From NCBI RefSeq assembly GCF_017052465.1, contig NZ_JAFHKT010000134.1:1-64000 (forward strand): a stretch of DNA of 64,000 nt, written 5' to 3'. Every line of letters starts with the position of its first letter. The first letter of the stretch is position 1. Shown piece after piece: positions 11,984-22,167 of the stretch. This DNA comes from Arthrobacter pascens (GTDB taxonomy: Bacteria; Actinomycetota; Actinomycetes; Actinomycetales; Micrococcaceae). The notes under the pieces were generated by a model that saw only the letters and a program-made list of their open reading frames with translations, made no database searches and had not been told where the DNA came from. A program made the translations under genes and the position numbers.

Positions 11984-12250
11984 ATGAGAAAACGCATCCC
12001 CAAAACCAGGACCGCAGCGAACAAGTACAAGGCTTCGAAAACGGGTCCGCAGACAGGTGACCACTGCCCCTTCAACGGATGGTGGGCGCCCGCTACCCAT
12101 CCCACCGACGGCCGCTTCATCAGTGAAGGAAGCCTCATGCCCTCCGACGGCGGCGCGTCCGTGAACTGGGTGCTGCTCCCCGGCCAGATGGCCGCCAGAC
12201 AGGAGCCCAAGTACCACTATCCCAAGCCGGGACTCCTGGACGAGGACTAA
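11984..12250 (+). CDS. Small conserved GWW-motif protein of unknown function
   Basis: 88-residue basic protein starting MRKRIPKTRTAANKYKAS. Its core reads GDHCPFNGWWAPATHPTDGR, then ISEGSLMPSDGGASVNWVLL, which resembles short actinobacterial proteins with a GxxCPxxGWW core; I do not recognise a named family with certainty. No signal peptide or membrane segment. The ATG at 11984 follows a GAAGGATTG ribosome-binding sequence and is preferred over an ATG 25 codons upstream. The ~275 bp before it hold no other gene. Confidence 0.65.
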   Translation: MRKRIPKTRTAANKYKASKTGPQTGDHCPFNGWWAPATHPTDGRFISEGSLMPSDGGASVNWVLLPGQMAARQEPKYHYPKPGLLDED

Positions 12251-12276
12251 CCGTCCAGGCACCGGTAGCCCCCGGC

Positions 12277-13062
12277 CTACTCGCCCAGGAACCTCAGCAG
12301 GAACGGGACCGTGGCGTGCATTGTCCGCAGATCCCCGCCGCTGGCGGCCTGCTCGCCGAGGTAGTCGCCGTGGCCGCCGGGGACGATCAGCAGGCGGGCA
12401 CCCGGGATGACGCCGGCCATCCGGGCGGCGTATTCGGCGGTGACGACGTCGCGGTCGGCACTCACCACCAGGGTGGCGGCGGTGATGGTGCCCAGCTGTT
12501 CGTCGGACCATCCAGGGAAGTCCAGGATCCGCCGGCGGTCCAGTTCGAAGAGCCGCTCCAGGTGGCCCGGCTCCGGGTTGAGACGGCGGTCGGCGTCCTT
12601 GTACGTGTCCGGCATGTCGGCCAGGGTGGCCTTCGCCATGCCGTCCCAGAACTCGTCCGGCACGGCATCACGGCTCACAAAGGTGGAGGCGGCGATGAGG
12701 CGCCGGACGACGGCGGGACTCCCGAGTGCGAGCGCGATGGCGGTGTGGCCGCCGGCGCTGAATCCCAGCACATCCACAGTTTTTACGTCGAGCCGGTGCA
12801 AAACCGCGCGGAGGTCGCCGGCGGAGGTCTCGGCCGTGAGCGGGCGGCTGGTGGGCTGGGTGCGGCCGTGGCCCTCCTCCTCAACGGCAATCACCTGGCG
12901 GCGTTCGGCCAGCAGCGGGATGAGCTCTGCGAAGTTGGTGCCGATCGTGGAGCCGCCGCCCGGGATGAGGAGCAGCGGCGGCTGGCCGGGCACCGCCGGG
13001 CCGTGGACCTCGTAGTACATGCGGATGCCGTCGTTGTCCGCGTAGCCGTGGGTGAACGTCAC
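12277..13062 (-). CDS. Alpha/beta hydrolase
   Basis: 261-residue hydrolase of the alpha/beta fold, likely an esterase or C-C/ether hydrolase of unknown substrate. The oxyanion region is LLLIPGGGSTIGTNF (~residue 31), the nucleophile elbow is GFSAGGHTA (~residue 100), and the catalytic histidine lies in IVPGGHGDYLGE near the C terminus; the acid is probably the aspartate in VVSADRDVV. The GTG at 13062 (VTFTHGYADNDGIRMYY) fits the family better than an ATG 11 codons upstream. Confidence 0.88.
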   Translation of the reverse strand: MTFTHGYADNDGIRMYYEVHGPAVPGQPPLLLIPGGGSTIGTNFAELIPLLAERRQVIAVEEEGHGRTQPTSRPLTAETSAGDLRAVLHRLDVKTVDVLGFSAGGHTAIALALGSPAVVRRLIAASTFVSRDAVPDEFWDGMAKATLADMPDTYKDADRRLNPEPGHLERLFELDRRRILDFPGWSDEQLGTITAATLVVSADRDVVTAEYAARMAGVIPGARLLIVPGGHGDYLGEQAASGGDLRTMHATVPFLLRFLGE

Positions 13063-13125
13063 ACGGCATCCTAACGCCGGGCGCTTCCGGCGCACAGGGC
13101 CCAGGTCCTGTATCCCCGCAAAGCA

Positions 13126-13157
13126 GACGACGGCGGGGCCTCCCTCCCGCCGCCGTC
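13126..13157. terminator. Hairpin between convergent-facing transcription units
   Basis: GACGACGGCGGG, an 8-nt loop, then CCCGCCGCCGTC: a 12-bp stem with one non-Watson-Crick pair. It lies directly after the stop of the dehydrogenase gene at 13169 (minus strand) and upstream of the alpha/beta hydrolase, so it probably ends the dehydrogenase transcript. It belongs to the same hairpin family as 4913-4944 and 34657-34684. Confidence 0.7.
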
Positions 13158-13168
13158 CGCGTTACCGG

Positions 13169-14089
13169 TCACACTATGGCAGGTCCGGCTGGGACCTGAG
13201 AGCGGCGGGCGAGGGTGCGCTGGATGCCCGTGTGGTCGAGGGCTCCGTCGCCTTGAGCGACCATCTCGTCGAACAGGCCCCTCACGGTGCTGCTCAGCGG
13301 CAGTTCAAGGCCTTCCGTGGCTGCCGCATCCAGGATGAACCCGAGGTCTTTGAGCTGGTTCTGGGCGCTGCCGCCTCCGGCGAAGTCGGTGTTGATCCAC
13401 CGCTGGCCCTTTTGCCGGAGGACAGCGGAATCGGCCAGCCCGCCCTGCAGCAGCTCGAGCATCACGGCCAGGTCCAGGCCTCCGCCGCGGGCCAGGAGCA
13501 TGGCTTCGGAGACTGCTGTCACGGTTGCAGCGACAACAATTTGGTTGCACGCCTTGGCGAGAGCCCCTGAGCCACTCGGGCCCATATACCGGACGGTGGT
13601 GCCCATGGCCCGGAGGGCGGGCTCAATGGACAGCGCCGCGTCCTCGTCACCGCCGACCATGATGCTGAGGGTTCCCTGCTCCGCACCGATGGTGCCGCCG
13701 CTGACCGGCGCGTCAAGGACCGTCACCCCGTGCGCGCGGAGCAAACGCTCTGCAAAGGCCGCGACGGCGATCGGTGACACCGTCCCGTGAACCACGAGGA
13801 TGGGCCGGGTAATGCCCTTGGCCTCCCAGCCGGACAGCAGTCCGTCCTGTCCCGGCAGGAGCGATTCGACCTGCTTGAGATCGGGCAGCACTGTGAAAAC
13901 GACGTCGGACGCGGCATCGGCCGGTGATGTCGCTGCGCGCGCACCCAGCGCAACCAGGGGTTCCGCTTTCGCGGACGTCCGATTCCAGACGACGAGGCCG
14001 CCGTCGAAGTCCAAAAGCCGGCGGGCCATGGGCCCGCCCATGGGGCCGAGCCCCAGAACGGCGAGCGAGCGTCGCGTGGTTTCCGTCAT
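13169..14089 (-). CDS. NAD(P)-dependent beta-hydroxyacid dehydrogenase (HIBADH/GarR-like)
   Basis: 306-residue member of the 3-hydroxyisobutyrate / tartronate-semialdehyde reductase family. It has an N-terminal Rossmann motif LGLGPMGGPMARRLLDF, the substrate-binding DAPVSGGTIGAEQGTLSIMVGGD region and the catalytic lysine in GALAKACNQIVVAATV. The specific hydroxyacid is not known. It sits just downstream of the LacI gene on the same strand but has its own LacI-type operator at 14176-14196. It is therefore probably part of the regulon of the divergent sugar-acid operon, where it could reduce an aldehyde acid intermediate. Confidence 0.9.
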   Translation of the reverse strand: MTETTRRSLAVLGLGPMGGPMARRLLDFDGGLVVWNRTSAKAEPLVALGARAATSPADAASDVVFTVLPDLKQVESLLPGQDGLLSGWEAKGITRPILVVHGTVSPIAVAAFAERLLRAHGVTVLDAPVSGGTIGAEQGTLSIMVGGDEDAALSIEPALRAMGTTVRYMGPSGSGALAKACNQIVVAATVTAVSEAMLLARGGGLDLAVMLELLQGGLADSAVLRQKGQRWINTDFAGGGSAQNQLKDLGFILDAAATEGLELPLSSTVRGLFDEMVAQGDGALDHTGIQRTLARRSQVPAGPAIV

Positions 14090-14175
14090 GATCAAGTCCT
14101 TAAGTTCGAGGCGGCCGGCGGCCGGGGAGGAGCCCGCACGCAACCAGACGGCCACCACTCTGTGCGAGTGGAAAC

Positions 14176-14196
14176 AAAGTGGAACCGGTACACTTT
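14176..14196. promoter_or_regulatory. LacI-family operator upstream of the dehydrogenase gene
   Basis: Minus-strand reading is AAAGTGTACCGGTTCCACTT, with a CCGG centre flanked by AAAGTG/CACTTT arms. It differs from the operator at 15407-15425 (AAAGTGTAACCGGTTCCATT) by one missing A plus an end change. Placed 87 bp upstream of the dehydrogenase start. A CG-centred palindrome is the classic LacI/GalR binding form; which protein binds is inferred from the neighbouring lacI-type gene. Confidence 0.75.
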
Positions 14197-14282
14197 TTGT
14201 ACCACACGGGGTTGTCGGGTGTAAATCAGTCTGCTGCAAATGCACGCACGGGCCGAGGCAGTCGCGGGGACGACTGAGAAAC

Positions 14283-15311
14283 CTACGGGCGCGGCTTCGG
14301 CCTGCTAACGCTGGACCGCTCGATGAGTTCGGCATCGACACGGACCACCGTCGGCTTTCCGGAGGTCTTGCCGCTCGGGTTGGACAGGGCCAGCCGCACG
14401 GAGTGCCGGGCCAGCAGATCAATGGGCTGCCGGACGATGGTCAGGGGCGGAGTCATGAGTTCCGTCCACGGGGAATCTTCGAACACGATGACCGACAGTT
14501 CCTCCGGAATCGAAATCCCGGCATGCGCAAGGCGCCGGAGCACGGCCGTCACCTGGGCGGTGTTGGCCACCACCAGGGCAGTGGGCGGGTCCTCCAGGCT
14601 GAGCAACGCCGTCGTGGCATCGCCGCCGGCGGCTCCCCGGAAGGCGGCGGAGCGGATGAGAAGTTCGTCCTGCTCCAGTCCGGCTGCATCCAGGGCTTCG
14701 CGATAGCCTGCGATCCTGTCCCGCCCGGTCGTCGAGGACGCCGGGCCCGAGATTATGGCGATGCGGCGGTGCCCATGCGCAGCCATCAGCGCCGTGGCCG
14801 ACCGCGCCGACTCGGTGTTGTTGATAGTGACGACGTCGACCGCCGGCAGCGCCGGGATCGAGCGGTCCACAAAGACCACGTCGGTCCCCATGTCCTGGAG
14901 CTTTTTCCACGTATCCAGGTTGTTCCCGGTGGGAGTGGCGATGATCCCGCTGACCCGGCGCTCGATGAGCGTGGCGAGACGCTCCGATTCCAGCTGGTCG
15001 TCCTCCTGCGTCGTCATGAGCAGCACCTGGATGCCGCGCGAGTGCGCCTCCTGGACCACCTGGTCCGCCAGCCGCGCAAAGAAGGGGTTGGAGACGTCGG
15101 CCAGGAGCAGCCCCAGCGTGGTGGGCGGCCCGTGCTTCAGTTCCCTGGCTGCCGTGCGGGGGTGGTAACCGAGGGTTTCCATGACGTCGCTGACCCGCCC
15201 TCGGGTCGCCGCCGCTACCGGTCCGGAGCCCGGGTTGAGGACGCGGGAAACGACGGCGACGGACACCCCCGCAGCCGCGGCAACATCGCGAATGGTCGGC
15301 TGCTTCTGCAC
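14283..15311 (-). CDS. LacI family transcriptional regulator
   Basis: 342-residue repressor-type protein. The N-terminal helix-turn-helix reads TIRDVAAAAGVSVAVVSRVL, with the hinge helix around RGRVSDVMETLGYHPRTAAR, followed by a periplasmic-binding-like effector domain (LGLLLADVSNPFFARLADQV onwards). It is divergent from the dehydrogenase/ABC-importer operon starting at 15525 and upstream of the hydroxyacid dehydrogenase. Two matching operators (14176-14196 and 15407-15425) suggest that it controls both and itself; the effector is probably the imported sugar or sugar acid. Confidence 0.93.
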   Translation of the reverse strand: MQKQPTIRDVAAAAGVSVAVVSRVLNPGSGPVAAATRGRVSDVMETLGYHPRTAARELKHGPPTTLGLLLADVSNPFFARLADQVVQEAHSRGIQVLLMTTQEDDQLESERLATLIERRVSGIIATPTGNNLDTWKKLQDMGTDVVFVDRSIPALPAVDVVTINNTESARSATALMAAHGHRRIAIISGPASSTTGRDRIAGYREALDAAGLEQDELLIRSAAFRGAAGGDATTALLSLEDPPTALVVANTAQVTAVLRRLAHAGISIPEELSVIVFEDSPWTELMTPPLTIVRQPIDLLARHSVRLALSNPSGKTSGKPTVVRVDAELIERSSVSRPKPRP

Positions 15312-15406
15312 GTGTACTCCTCAATCGGCTACTGCGGCTCCCCGGAACCTCCGGCAGGAACTTTTTCAGACTAGGGTATTGACCTCGCCGAGCAGGTATG
15401 ACATAA

Positions 15407-15425
15407 AAGTGTAACCGGTTCCATT
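15407..15425. promoter_or_regulatory. LacI-family operator between lacI-type gene and catabolic operon
   Basis: AAGTGTAACCGGTTCCATT; the core TGTAACCGGTTCCA is a CG-centred palindrome, 8 bp perfect in the middle (AACCGGTT). It lies about 96 bp from the lacI-type start and 100 bp from the operon start, so it can control both directions. It is almost identical to the site at 14176-14196. Confidence 0.78.
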
Positions 15426-15524
15426 ATGTTTACTTCGGAGCCGGTTGTCTACCGCAACGCTGCGGCGGACCCCAAGTTTTCCGGCCGTCCACCCGGGATG
15501 GAGCCGCACCACTGAAAGGTAGTT

Positions 15525-16877
15525 ATGAACCTGCACAAACTTCTGACCCAACGCGAGGCCGAGGGCCGCCCGATCCGCGTGGGGCTGATCGGTGCCGGAC
15601 GGTTCGGCACGATGTACCTGGCACAGGCCCGCAACATCCCCGGCATCCACGTCGTCGCCATCGCCGATATCAACGCCGAACGCGCCAAGGGCGCCCTGAA
15701 GCTGGTCGACTGGCCCGAGGAAGCCTTCGTCGACGACATCGAGACGGCTGTCGCCACGCGGGCCACCACCGTCGTGACCGACGCGTCCGTTCTGTTCGAC
15801 GCCGAACTGGACGTCATCGTTGAGGCCACCGGCAACCCGATCGTGGGCATCAACCACGCGCTCCGCGCCATCGAGACGGGCAAACACATCATCATGGTCA
15901 CCGTCGAGGCGGACGCCCTCGCCGGCCCGGCCCTGGCCAAGCGGGCCAGGGAGGCCGGCGTCGTATATTCACTGGCCTACGGCGACCAGCCCGCGCTGAT
16001 CTGGGAACTCGTCGACTGGGCGAGGACGTCCGGCTTTGACGTCGTCTGCGCAGGCAAGGGGGCCAAGTACCTGTCCCACTACCACCAGATGAACCCGGAC
16101 AACGTGTGGGAGAACTGGGAATTCTCCAAGGAACTGACCGACTCCGGCCAGCTCAACCCCTACATGCACACCTCCTTCCGTGACGGCACCAAAGCCGCCA
16201 TTGAAATGGCGGCCGTGGCCAACGCGGCGGGCCTGCGCCCGTCCGATGAAGGACTGACGTTCACTCCCGGAGACGTGGAAGAGATCGCCACGATCTGCCG
16301 TCCCGCGGCCGACGGCGGCGTGCTCGCCAACGCCGGAAGCGTCGACGTCATGTCCAGCGTGACCCGGGACGGGGACTGGATCCCCCACAACACCCAGGAA
16401 GGCGTCTTCGTCGTCGTCAAGGCCACCAACAAGTACGTCTCCGGCTGCTTCCAGGAATACCCCTGGCACCCGGACCCCACCGGCCAGTACGCCGCCCTCT
16501 ACCGCCCGTACCACTACGTCGGGCTGGAGCTCAACGTCTCCATCGCCAACGCCGTGCTTCGCGGTGTCGCCACCGGCGCGCCGGAAGGCTTCCACGCCGA
16601 CGTCGTCGCCTGCGCCAAGAAGGACCTGCACGCCGGGGAAATCCTGGACGGCGAGGGCGGCTTCACGGTCTGGGGCAAACTGATCTCCGCCGAAAAGTCG
16701 GTCCGGGACCGCGCCCTTCCCGTCGCCATGGCCCACCACGTCAAGCTCGTCAACGACGTACCCGAGGGCGGCATCGTCGGCTGGGACGACGTCGAAATCG
16801 ACACCTCCCTGGAAGAGGCCCTGAAGTTGCGGCGTGAGACGGAGGCCCTCGCACTCGAAGTGGTGCCCGCGACATGA
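15525..16877 (+). CDS. NAD(P)-dependent dehydrogenase with homoserine-dehydrogenase-like NAD domain and SAF domain
   Basis: 450-residue enzyme. The Rossmann motif IRVGLIGAGRFGTMYLAQ is at ~residue 18, DVIVEATGNPIVG at ~100, and the C-terminal part carries a SAF-type domain (KKDLHAGEILDGEGGFTVWG, ~365-385). This architecture is known from uncharacterised oxidoreductases encoded with sugar importers; it is not a biosynthetic homoserine dehydrogenase. First gene of an operon with a CUT1 importer and a gluconokinase-like kinase, so a role in oxidation or isomerisation of an imported sugar acid or polyol is likely. Its stop overlaps the next start by 4 bp (ATGA). Confidence 0.85.
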   Translation: MNLHKLLTQREAEGRPIRVGLIGAGRFGTMYLAQARNIPGIHVVAIADINAERAKGALKLVDWPEEAFVDDIETAVATRATTVVTDASVLFDAELDVIVEATGNPIVGINHALRAIETGKHIIMVTVEADALAGPALAKRAREAGVVYSLAYGDQPALIWELVDWARTSGFDVVCAGKGAKYLSHYHQMNPDNVWENWEFSKELTDSGQLNPYMHTSFRDGTKAAIEMAAVANAAGLRPSDEGLTFTPGDVEEIATICRPAADGGVLANAGSVDVMSSVTRDGDWIPHNTQEGVFVVVKATNKYVSGCFQEYPWHPDPTGQYAALYRPYHYVGLELNVSIANAVLRGVATGAPEGFHADVVACAKKDLHAGEILDGEGGFTVWGKLISAEKSVRDRALPVAMAHHVKLVNDVPEGGIVGWDDVEIDTSLEEALKLRRETEALALEVVPAT

Positions 16878-18148
16878 TGGACCGGCGCAATTTTCTCGGG
16901 TTTGCCGGGGCTGCCGCCGCCAGCATGGCCCTGGCCGGCTGCGGCGCCGGCCCGGGAATCGACCCGAACCGTGCCGCATCGGCCGGAGGCACCCTGAAGT
17001 TTGGCAGCTGGCAGTGGCTCGAGCCGGGCCGCGGCGAGGCGATGTGGCAGGCCATCCAGGCCTACAAGCAAGCCAACCCCTCCGCGAGCCTGGCCCAGAG
17101 CACCACCCCCTTCCTTTCGTTCGCGGACAAGCTCAACACCGAGCTCGGCGGCAAGGGCGGTCCCGACGTCTTCGTCGTTCAGGACGTGAACTTCTACCCC
17201 CTGGCCGACGCCGGAATTCTGGCCCCGCTCACCTCCGTCATCTCCTCGCACAAGGGCAGGCCGTTCAACCACACGAACGAGTCCGGACTGGTCAACGGGG
17301 TGCAGTACGGCATCACCTGGGAACGGCTGAACTGGAACTTCTTCTGGAACCGCAACATCCTGGAGAAGGCCAAGGTAACCCCGCCCACCAACGTCCCGGA
17401 GCTGATCTCGGCCGCCACCCAGATCCGTTCCGCCACGGGACTGGACGGGTTCGGAGTCCGCCACCAGATGACGGAATTCGATTCCTGGTTCATGGACTTC
17501 GATGTATGGACCTACGGGCACGGCGGATCCTGGTCGGACGGGTCACGCCCGACCATCGACTCCGCTGAGAACATCGCCGGCGTTGAGGCGTTCGGCGAAA
17601 TCTACCGCTCGGGTGCCATGCCGATCGGCGACGACGCGTCAACGATGCGCACGAAGTTCCGCGAGGGCCGCCTCGGTATGATGATCGACGTCTCGTCGAC
17701 AGTGGCCGGCATCCTGCGGTCCTCGAAGACCCTCAAATCGGCCGACATCGGATTTGCCGACCGCATCCCCCTCCCCAAGCCGTCCGCACACCAGGAGATT
17801 GTGCTGGCGGTCAACGGTTACGGCAAGAACAAGAACCTGGCCGTCGACTTCGTCGGCTGGGTCGGCTCCGACGCCGGCCAGGCGGCACTCCGGAAGGCCA
17901 TGGGCCCCTCCACGCTGGCCACCGACGTCCCGCTGGCGCCCGACTACGCCGCAGCCAACCCGTGGGCGAAATCGTTCATCGACCTGGCCGCGGAATCGAG
18001 GAGCCCGCTCATCAAGGGCTATGAGGCCCAGACCAAAGCCATCATGCGCGAAGTCATGACGCAGGTGGAACGCTACCTCGTAGACGGTGGTGACGCCGCG
18101 GCGGCGCTCGCCACTGCACAGAAACAAGTAACTCAGCTCCTTGGCTGA
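16874..18148 (+). CDS. ABC transporter sugar-binding lipoprotein (CUT1 family)
   Basis: Extracellular solute-binding protein of 424 residues. The N terminus MMDRRNFLGFAGAAAASMAL runs into the lipobox LAGC; the twin-arginine-like RR with F suggests Tat or Sec export as a lipoprotein. The rest follows extracellular solute-binding family 1, with AYKQANPSASL, GGKGGPDVFVVQDVNFYPLA, FREGRLGMMIDVSS and a C-terminal EVMTQVERYLVDGGDAAAAL. It is coupled to the upstream dehydrogenase by a 4-bp overlap and precedes two permeases and an ATPase. Confidence 0.92.
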   Translation: MMDRRNFLGFAGAAAASMALAGCGAGPGIDPNRAASAGGTLKFGSWQWLEPGRGEAMWQAIQAYKQANPSASLAQSTTPFLSFADKLNTELGGKGGPDVFVVQDVNFYPLADAGILAPLTSVISSHKGRPFNHTNESGLVNGVQYGITWERLNWNFFWNRNILEKAKVTPPTNVPELISAATQIRSATGLDGFGVRHQMTEFDSWFMDFDVWTYGHGGSWSDGSRPTIDSAENIAGVEAFGEIYRSGAMPIGDDASTMRTKFREGRLGMMIDVSSTVAGILRSSKTLKSADIGFADRIPLPKPSAHQEIVLAVNGYGKNKNLAVDFVGWVGSDAGQAALRKAMGPSTLATDVPLAPDYAAANPWAKSFIDLAAESRSPLIKGYEAQTKAIMREVMTQVERYLVDGGDAAAALATAQKQVTQLLG

Positions 18149-18156
18149 GTGAACCA

Positions 18157-19122
18157 ATGCAAAGGACCCGGGCAATGACGCTCCGAACTTCGATCTCCCC
18201 GCCCGCCGTGGCACCGACCCAGATCCTGGATGCTCCCTCCAAACACCACATGTGGCAGAGGATCTCGCCGTACATCTACATCGGCCCGGCGGTCATCTAC
18301 CTGATCATCTTCATGATCATCCCGGTGGTGCAGGGTATTCAGCTCAGTTTCACCAAGACCCCGCTCGTCAGGCCCGACGGCGGAACCGGGGTGGGACTGG
18401 AGAATTACTCCCGGCTGCTCAGCAGTCCCCAGTTCTACAATTCGCTCGGCGCCACCATCCTGTACACGGCCGCGACGGTCATCTTCGCGGTGGCCATCGG
18501 CGCAGGTTCGGCCCTGCTTCTGAACCAGGCCTTCAAGGGGCGCACCATCGTCCGGGCCATCATCACCCTGCCTTGGGCGGTCCCCACGGTGGCCACCGCC
18601 CTCATCTTCAGCTGGATCTTCAACCGCTCCGACGGTGTCCTGAACGAAGTGGTCGGAGTCCTTGGCGTCGGCCAGCAGGGCTGGCTCGTCGATCCAAAGT
18701 ACGGCATGGCCGCCGTCGTCCTCACCTCCGTCTGGAAGGTGATGCCCCTCGTCATGCTCGTGGTGCTGGCCTCGCTCCAGTCAATCCCGAGCGAACTCTA
18801 CGAAGCCACCCGCATGGATGGCGCCGGAGCGCTGGAAACCTTCAAGGCCGTCACCTGGCCGCACATCGCCCCCACCGTCAGGGTCGTCACGCTGCTCATG
18901 ACGATCTGGTCCATCCGCCGCTTCGAGATCATCTACCTCCTGACCGGCGGCGGCCCCGTGGACAGCACCAACACCCTGGTGGTCAACGTATACCGGCAGG
19001 CCTTCAGCAACCAGGAGCTGGGACGCGCGGCAGCAATCGGGGCCCTCGGCCTGGTCCTGTCGCTGCTCGTCACGGTCGTCTACTTCATGATGGAACGGCG
19101 CAACGCCGCCAAGGAGGCATAG
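18157..19122 (+). CDS. Sugar ABC transporter permease (MalF/UgpA-like)
   Basis: 321-residue inner-membrane subunit with about six transmembrane helices beginning IYIGPAVIYLIIFMIIPVVQ. The EAA loop that contacts the ATPase is ELYEATRMDGAGALETFKAV, followed by TWPHIAPTVRVVTLL. It starts 8 bp after the binding-protein gene; an internal ATG at 18175 is an alternative start. Works with the next permease as a heterodimer. Confidence 0.93.
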   Translation: MQRTRAMTLRTSISPPAVAPTQILDAPSKHHMWQRISPYIYIGPAVIYLIIFMIIPVVQGIQLSFTKTPLVRPDGGTGVGLENYSRLLSSPQFYNSLGATILYTAATVIFAVAIGAGSALLLNQAFKGRTIVRAIITLPWAVPTVATALIFSWIFNRSDGVLNEVVGVLGVGQQGWLVDPKYGMAAVVLTSVWKVMPLVMLVVLASLQSIPSELYEATRMDGAGALETFKAVTWPHIAPTVRVVTLLMTIWSIRRFEIIYLLTGGGPVDSTNTLVVNVYRQAFSNQELGRAAAIGALGLVLSLLVTVVYFMMERRNAAKEA

Positions 19123-19126
19123 AACA

Positions 19127-20020
19127 ATGACCACGAAAGAAGCACCCCCAGTCCTCCGCACGGCCGCTCACAAGCGGCGGCTGAAGGCACCGGGCACGCG
19201 GAATTTCAGCAAGCCCGTCCGCTACCTCATGCTGGCCGCCCTGGTCCTGTTCTCAGGCTTCCCGCTCTACTGGATGCTGAACACGGCGCTCAGCCAGGAC
19301 TCCGAACTGTACGGCCAGGCCCAGGGCTGGTGGCCGCACTGGGAAAGGCTTGCGGATCTCGGCGACGTCATCGGCAGCGTCCCCATCTTCAAGTGGCTCA
19401 CCAACTCCATGGTCATCGCCGGCGGTACCACGCTGCTCTCCCTCATCTTTGCGGTGCTGGCCGGCTATGCACTGTCCAGATTCAAGTTCCATGGCAAGGG
19501 CGCCGCAGGGTTCCTGCTCTTCGCCACCCAGATGCTGCCCGAGGCACTGCTGGTGGTCCCCATCTACGCCCTCTTCGCGTCGTTGGGCCTGCTCAACGGA
19601 ATGGGCGGCCTGATCCTCGCCAACGTTGCCTTCACCATGCCTGTGAGCGTCTGGATCATCAAGGGAGCCATCGATGCGATCCCGTACGAAATCGAGGAGG
19701 CCGCCGCGGTCGACGGGTGCCCCCGCGTCACCATTCTGTCGCTGGTCCTCACTCCCCTGATTCTTCCCAGCATCGCCGCGGCCGCCGTCATCAACTTCTT
19801 CGACGGGTGGAACGAATTCCTCCTCGCCAAGACGTTCATCGCCGAACGCGACCTCTGGCCGGCGTCCGTGGGCCTGGCCTCCTTCATCGGCCAGTACCTG
19901 ACCTCGCTGAACTCCGTCATGGCCGCAGCCCTGCTGTTCACCCTCCCGGCACTGGTCTTCTTCCTCCTCGTCCAACGTCGTATCGTCTCGGGCCTCACGG
20001 CCGGCTCAGTCAAAGGTTGA
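19127..20020 (+). CDS. Sugar ABC transporter permease (MalG/UgpE-like)
   Basis: 297-residue second membrane subunit of the CUT1 importer. It begins with a basic cytoplasmic tail, then YLMLAALVLFSGFPLYWML; the EAA loop is IPYEIEEAAAVDGCPRVTIL, followed by LVLTPLILPSIAAAAVINFF. Four bp separate it from the previous permease gene. Partner of the 18157-19122 permease and the ATPase that follows. Confidence 0.93.
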   Translation: MTTKEAPPVLRTAAHKRRLKAPGTRNFSKPVRYLMLAALVLFSGFPLYWMLNTALSQDSELYGQAQGWWPHWERLADLGDVIGSVPIFKWLTNSMVIAGGTTLLSLIFAVLAGYALSRFKFHGKGAAGFLLFATQMLPEALLVVPIYALFASLGLLNGMGGLILANVAFTMPVSVWIIKGAIDAIPYEIEEAAAVDGCPRVTILSLVLTPLILPSIAAAAVINFFDGWNEFLLAKTFIAERDLWPASVGLASFIGQYLTSLNSVMAAALLFTLPALVFFLLVQRRIVSGLTAGSVKG

Positions 20021-20022
20021 TC

Positions 20023-21219
<1,197 letters not shown>

Positions 21220-21301
21220 CCTGCGACACCTCGGAAGCCAGCCGTACTCTGGCACTTCAACCCGCGCCTGATCCCATTTCACACACAAGGAAAAGACACC
21301 G

Positions 21302-21613
21302 ATGACCATCATTGTCACCGCAGAATTCACGCCCAAAGACGGCAGCTACGACCAGGTCGTCGCCGCGCTCTCCCCCGCCATTGCCGAAGTACACGAAGAG
21401 CCCGGCTGCCAGCTGTACGCCATCCATGAATCGCCCGGCGGCCAGATCATGATGATTGAAAAATGGGAATCCACGGAACTGCTGGACGCCCACGGCGAGG
21501 GCGACGCCGTCAAGCGGCTCAACGCCTCGCTCGAGGGACTCCTGGAAAAGCCAGTGGAAGTCACCCGCCTGGTGCCGATCCCCGCCGGCACGTCGCACCA
21601 GGGCGCGCTGTAG
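21302..21613 (+). CDS. Antibiotic biosynthesis monooxygenase (ABM) domain protein
   Basis: 103-residue ferredoxin-like ABM protein (VTAEFTPKDGSYDQVVAALS, EEPGCQLYAIHESPGGQIMM, IEKWESTELLDAHGEGD). Such small dimeric proteins act as quinol or haem monooxygenases, isomerases or mutarotase-like partners; the role here is unknown. Its position between the importer and the kinase suggests a part in the same sugar-acid pathway. It starts 80 bp after the ATPase gene and shares one base with the next start. Confidence 0.88.
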   Translation: MTIIVTAEFTPKDGSYDQVVAALSPAIAEVHEEPGCQLYAIHESPGGQIMMIEKWESTELLDAHGEGDAVKRLNASLEGLLEKPVEVTRLVPIPAGTSHQGAL

Positions 21614-22143
21614 TGAGCCACCACCCGATCGTGGTCATGGGCGTCTCGGGCGCCGGCAAGTCCGCCGTCGGGGAAGCGCTGGCCGCCCGCCTGGGTGCCA
21701 CGTTCACGGACGCGGATTCCCTGCACCCGCCAGCCAACGTCGAAAAAATGACTGCAGGCATTCCACTGACTGACGAGGACCGGTGGCCCTGGCTCCATCT
21801 CGTTGGCGCCGAGCTCGCGGCCACGCGGCAAAATGGCGCCGTCGTTGCGTGCTCCGCCCTCAAGCGGGTGTACCGGGACGCCATCCGCGCGACGGAACCC
21901 TCAACCCGATTCATCCTCCTGATCGCGGACCCCGCCGTGCTGCGGGAACGACTGACCAAGCGCCCAGGACACTTCATGCCTGCGTCCCTCCTGGCCTCGC
22001 AACTCGAAACCCTCGAACCCCTGGAAAAAGACGAAGCCGGCCTGTGCCTCACCTCGGAAGGAGGCATCGGATCAATCGTCGACAGAATATGCGCCCACCT
22101 GGCAAGTGAGGGCACCGGTGCCCGGCACTACGCAGACCGGTAG
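21613..22143 (+). CDS. Gluconokinase-like sugar-acid kinase
   Basis: 176-residue kinase of the GntK family that phosphorylates gluconate or a related acid at the terminal hydroxyl. Family signatures: P-loop MGVSGAGKSAVGEALAARLG, then DADSLHPPANVEKMTAGIPL, DEDRWPWLHLV, ACSALKRVYRDAIR and RPGHFMPASLLASQLETLEP. The GTG at 21613 shares its G with the TAG stop of the ABM gene, giving tight coupling. The usual GntK DGD triplet reads DAD here. Context with a LacI regulator and importer supports sugar-acid catabolism; the true substrate is open. Confidence 0.9.
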   Translation: MSHHPIVVMGVSGAGKSAVGEALAARLGATFTDADSLHPPANVEKMTAGIPLTDEDRWPWLHLVGAELAATRQNGAVVACSALKRVYRDAIRATEPSTRFILLIADPAVLRERLTKRPGHFMPASLLASQLETLEPLEKDEAGLCLTSEGGIGSIVDRICAHLASEGTGARHYADR

Positions 22144-22167
22144 CTCGTCAGGGCAAGCACTCTGAAG

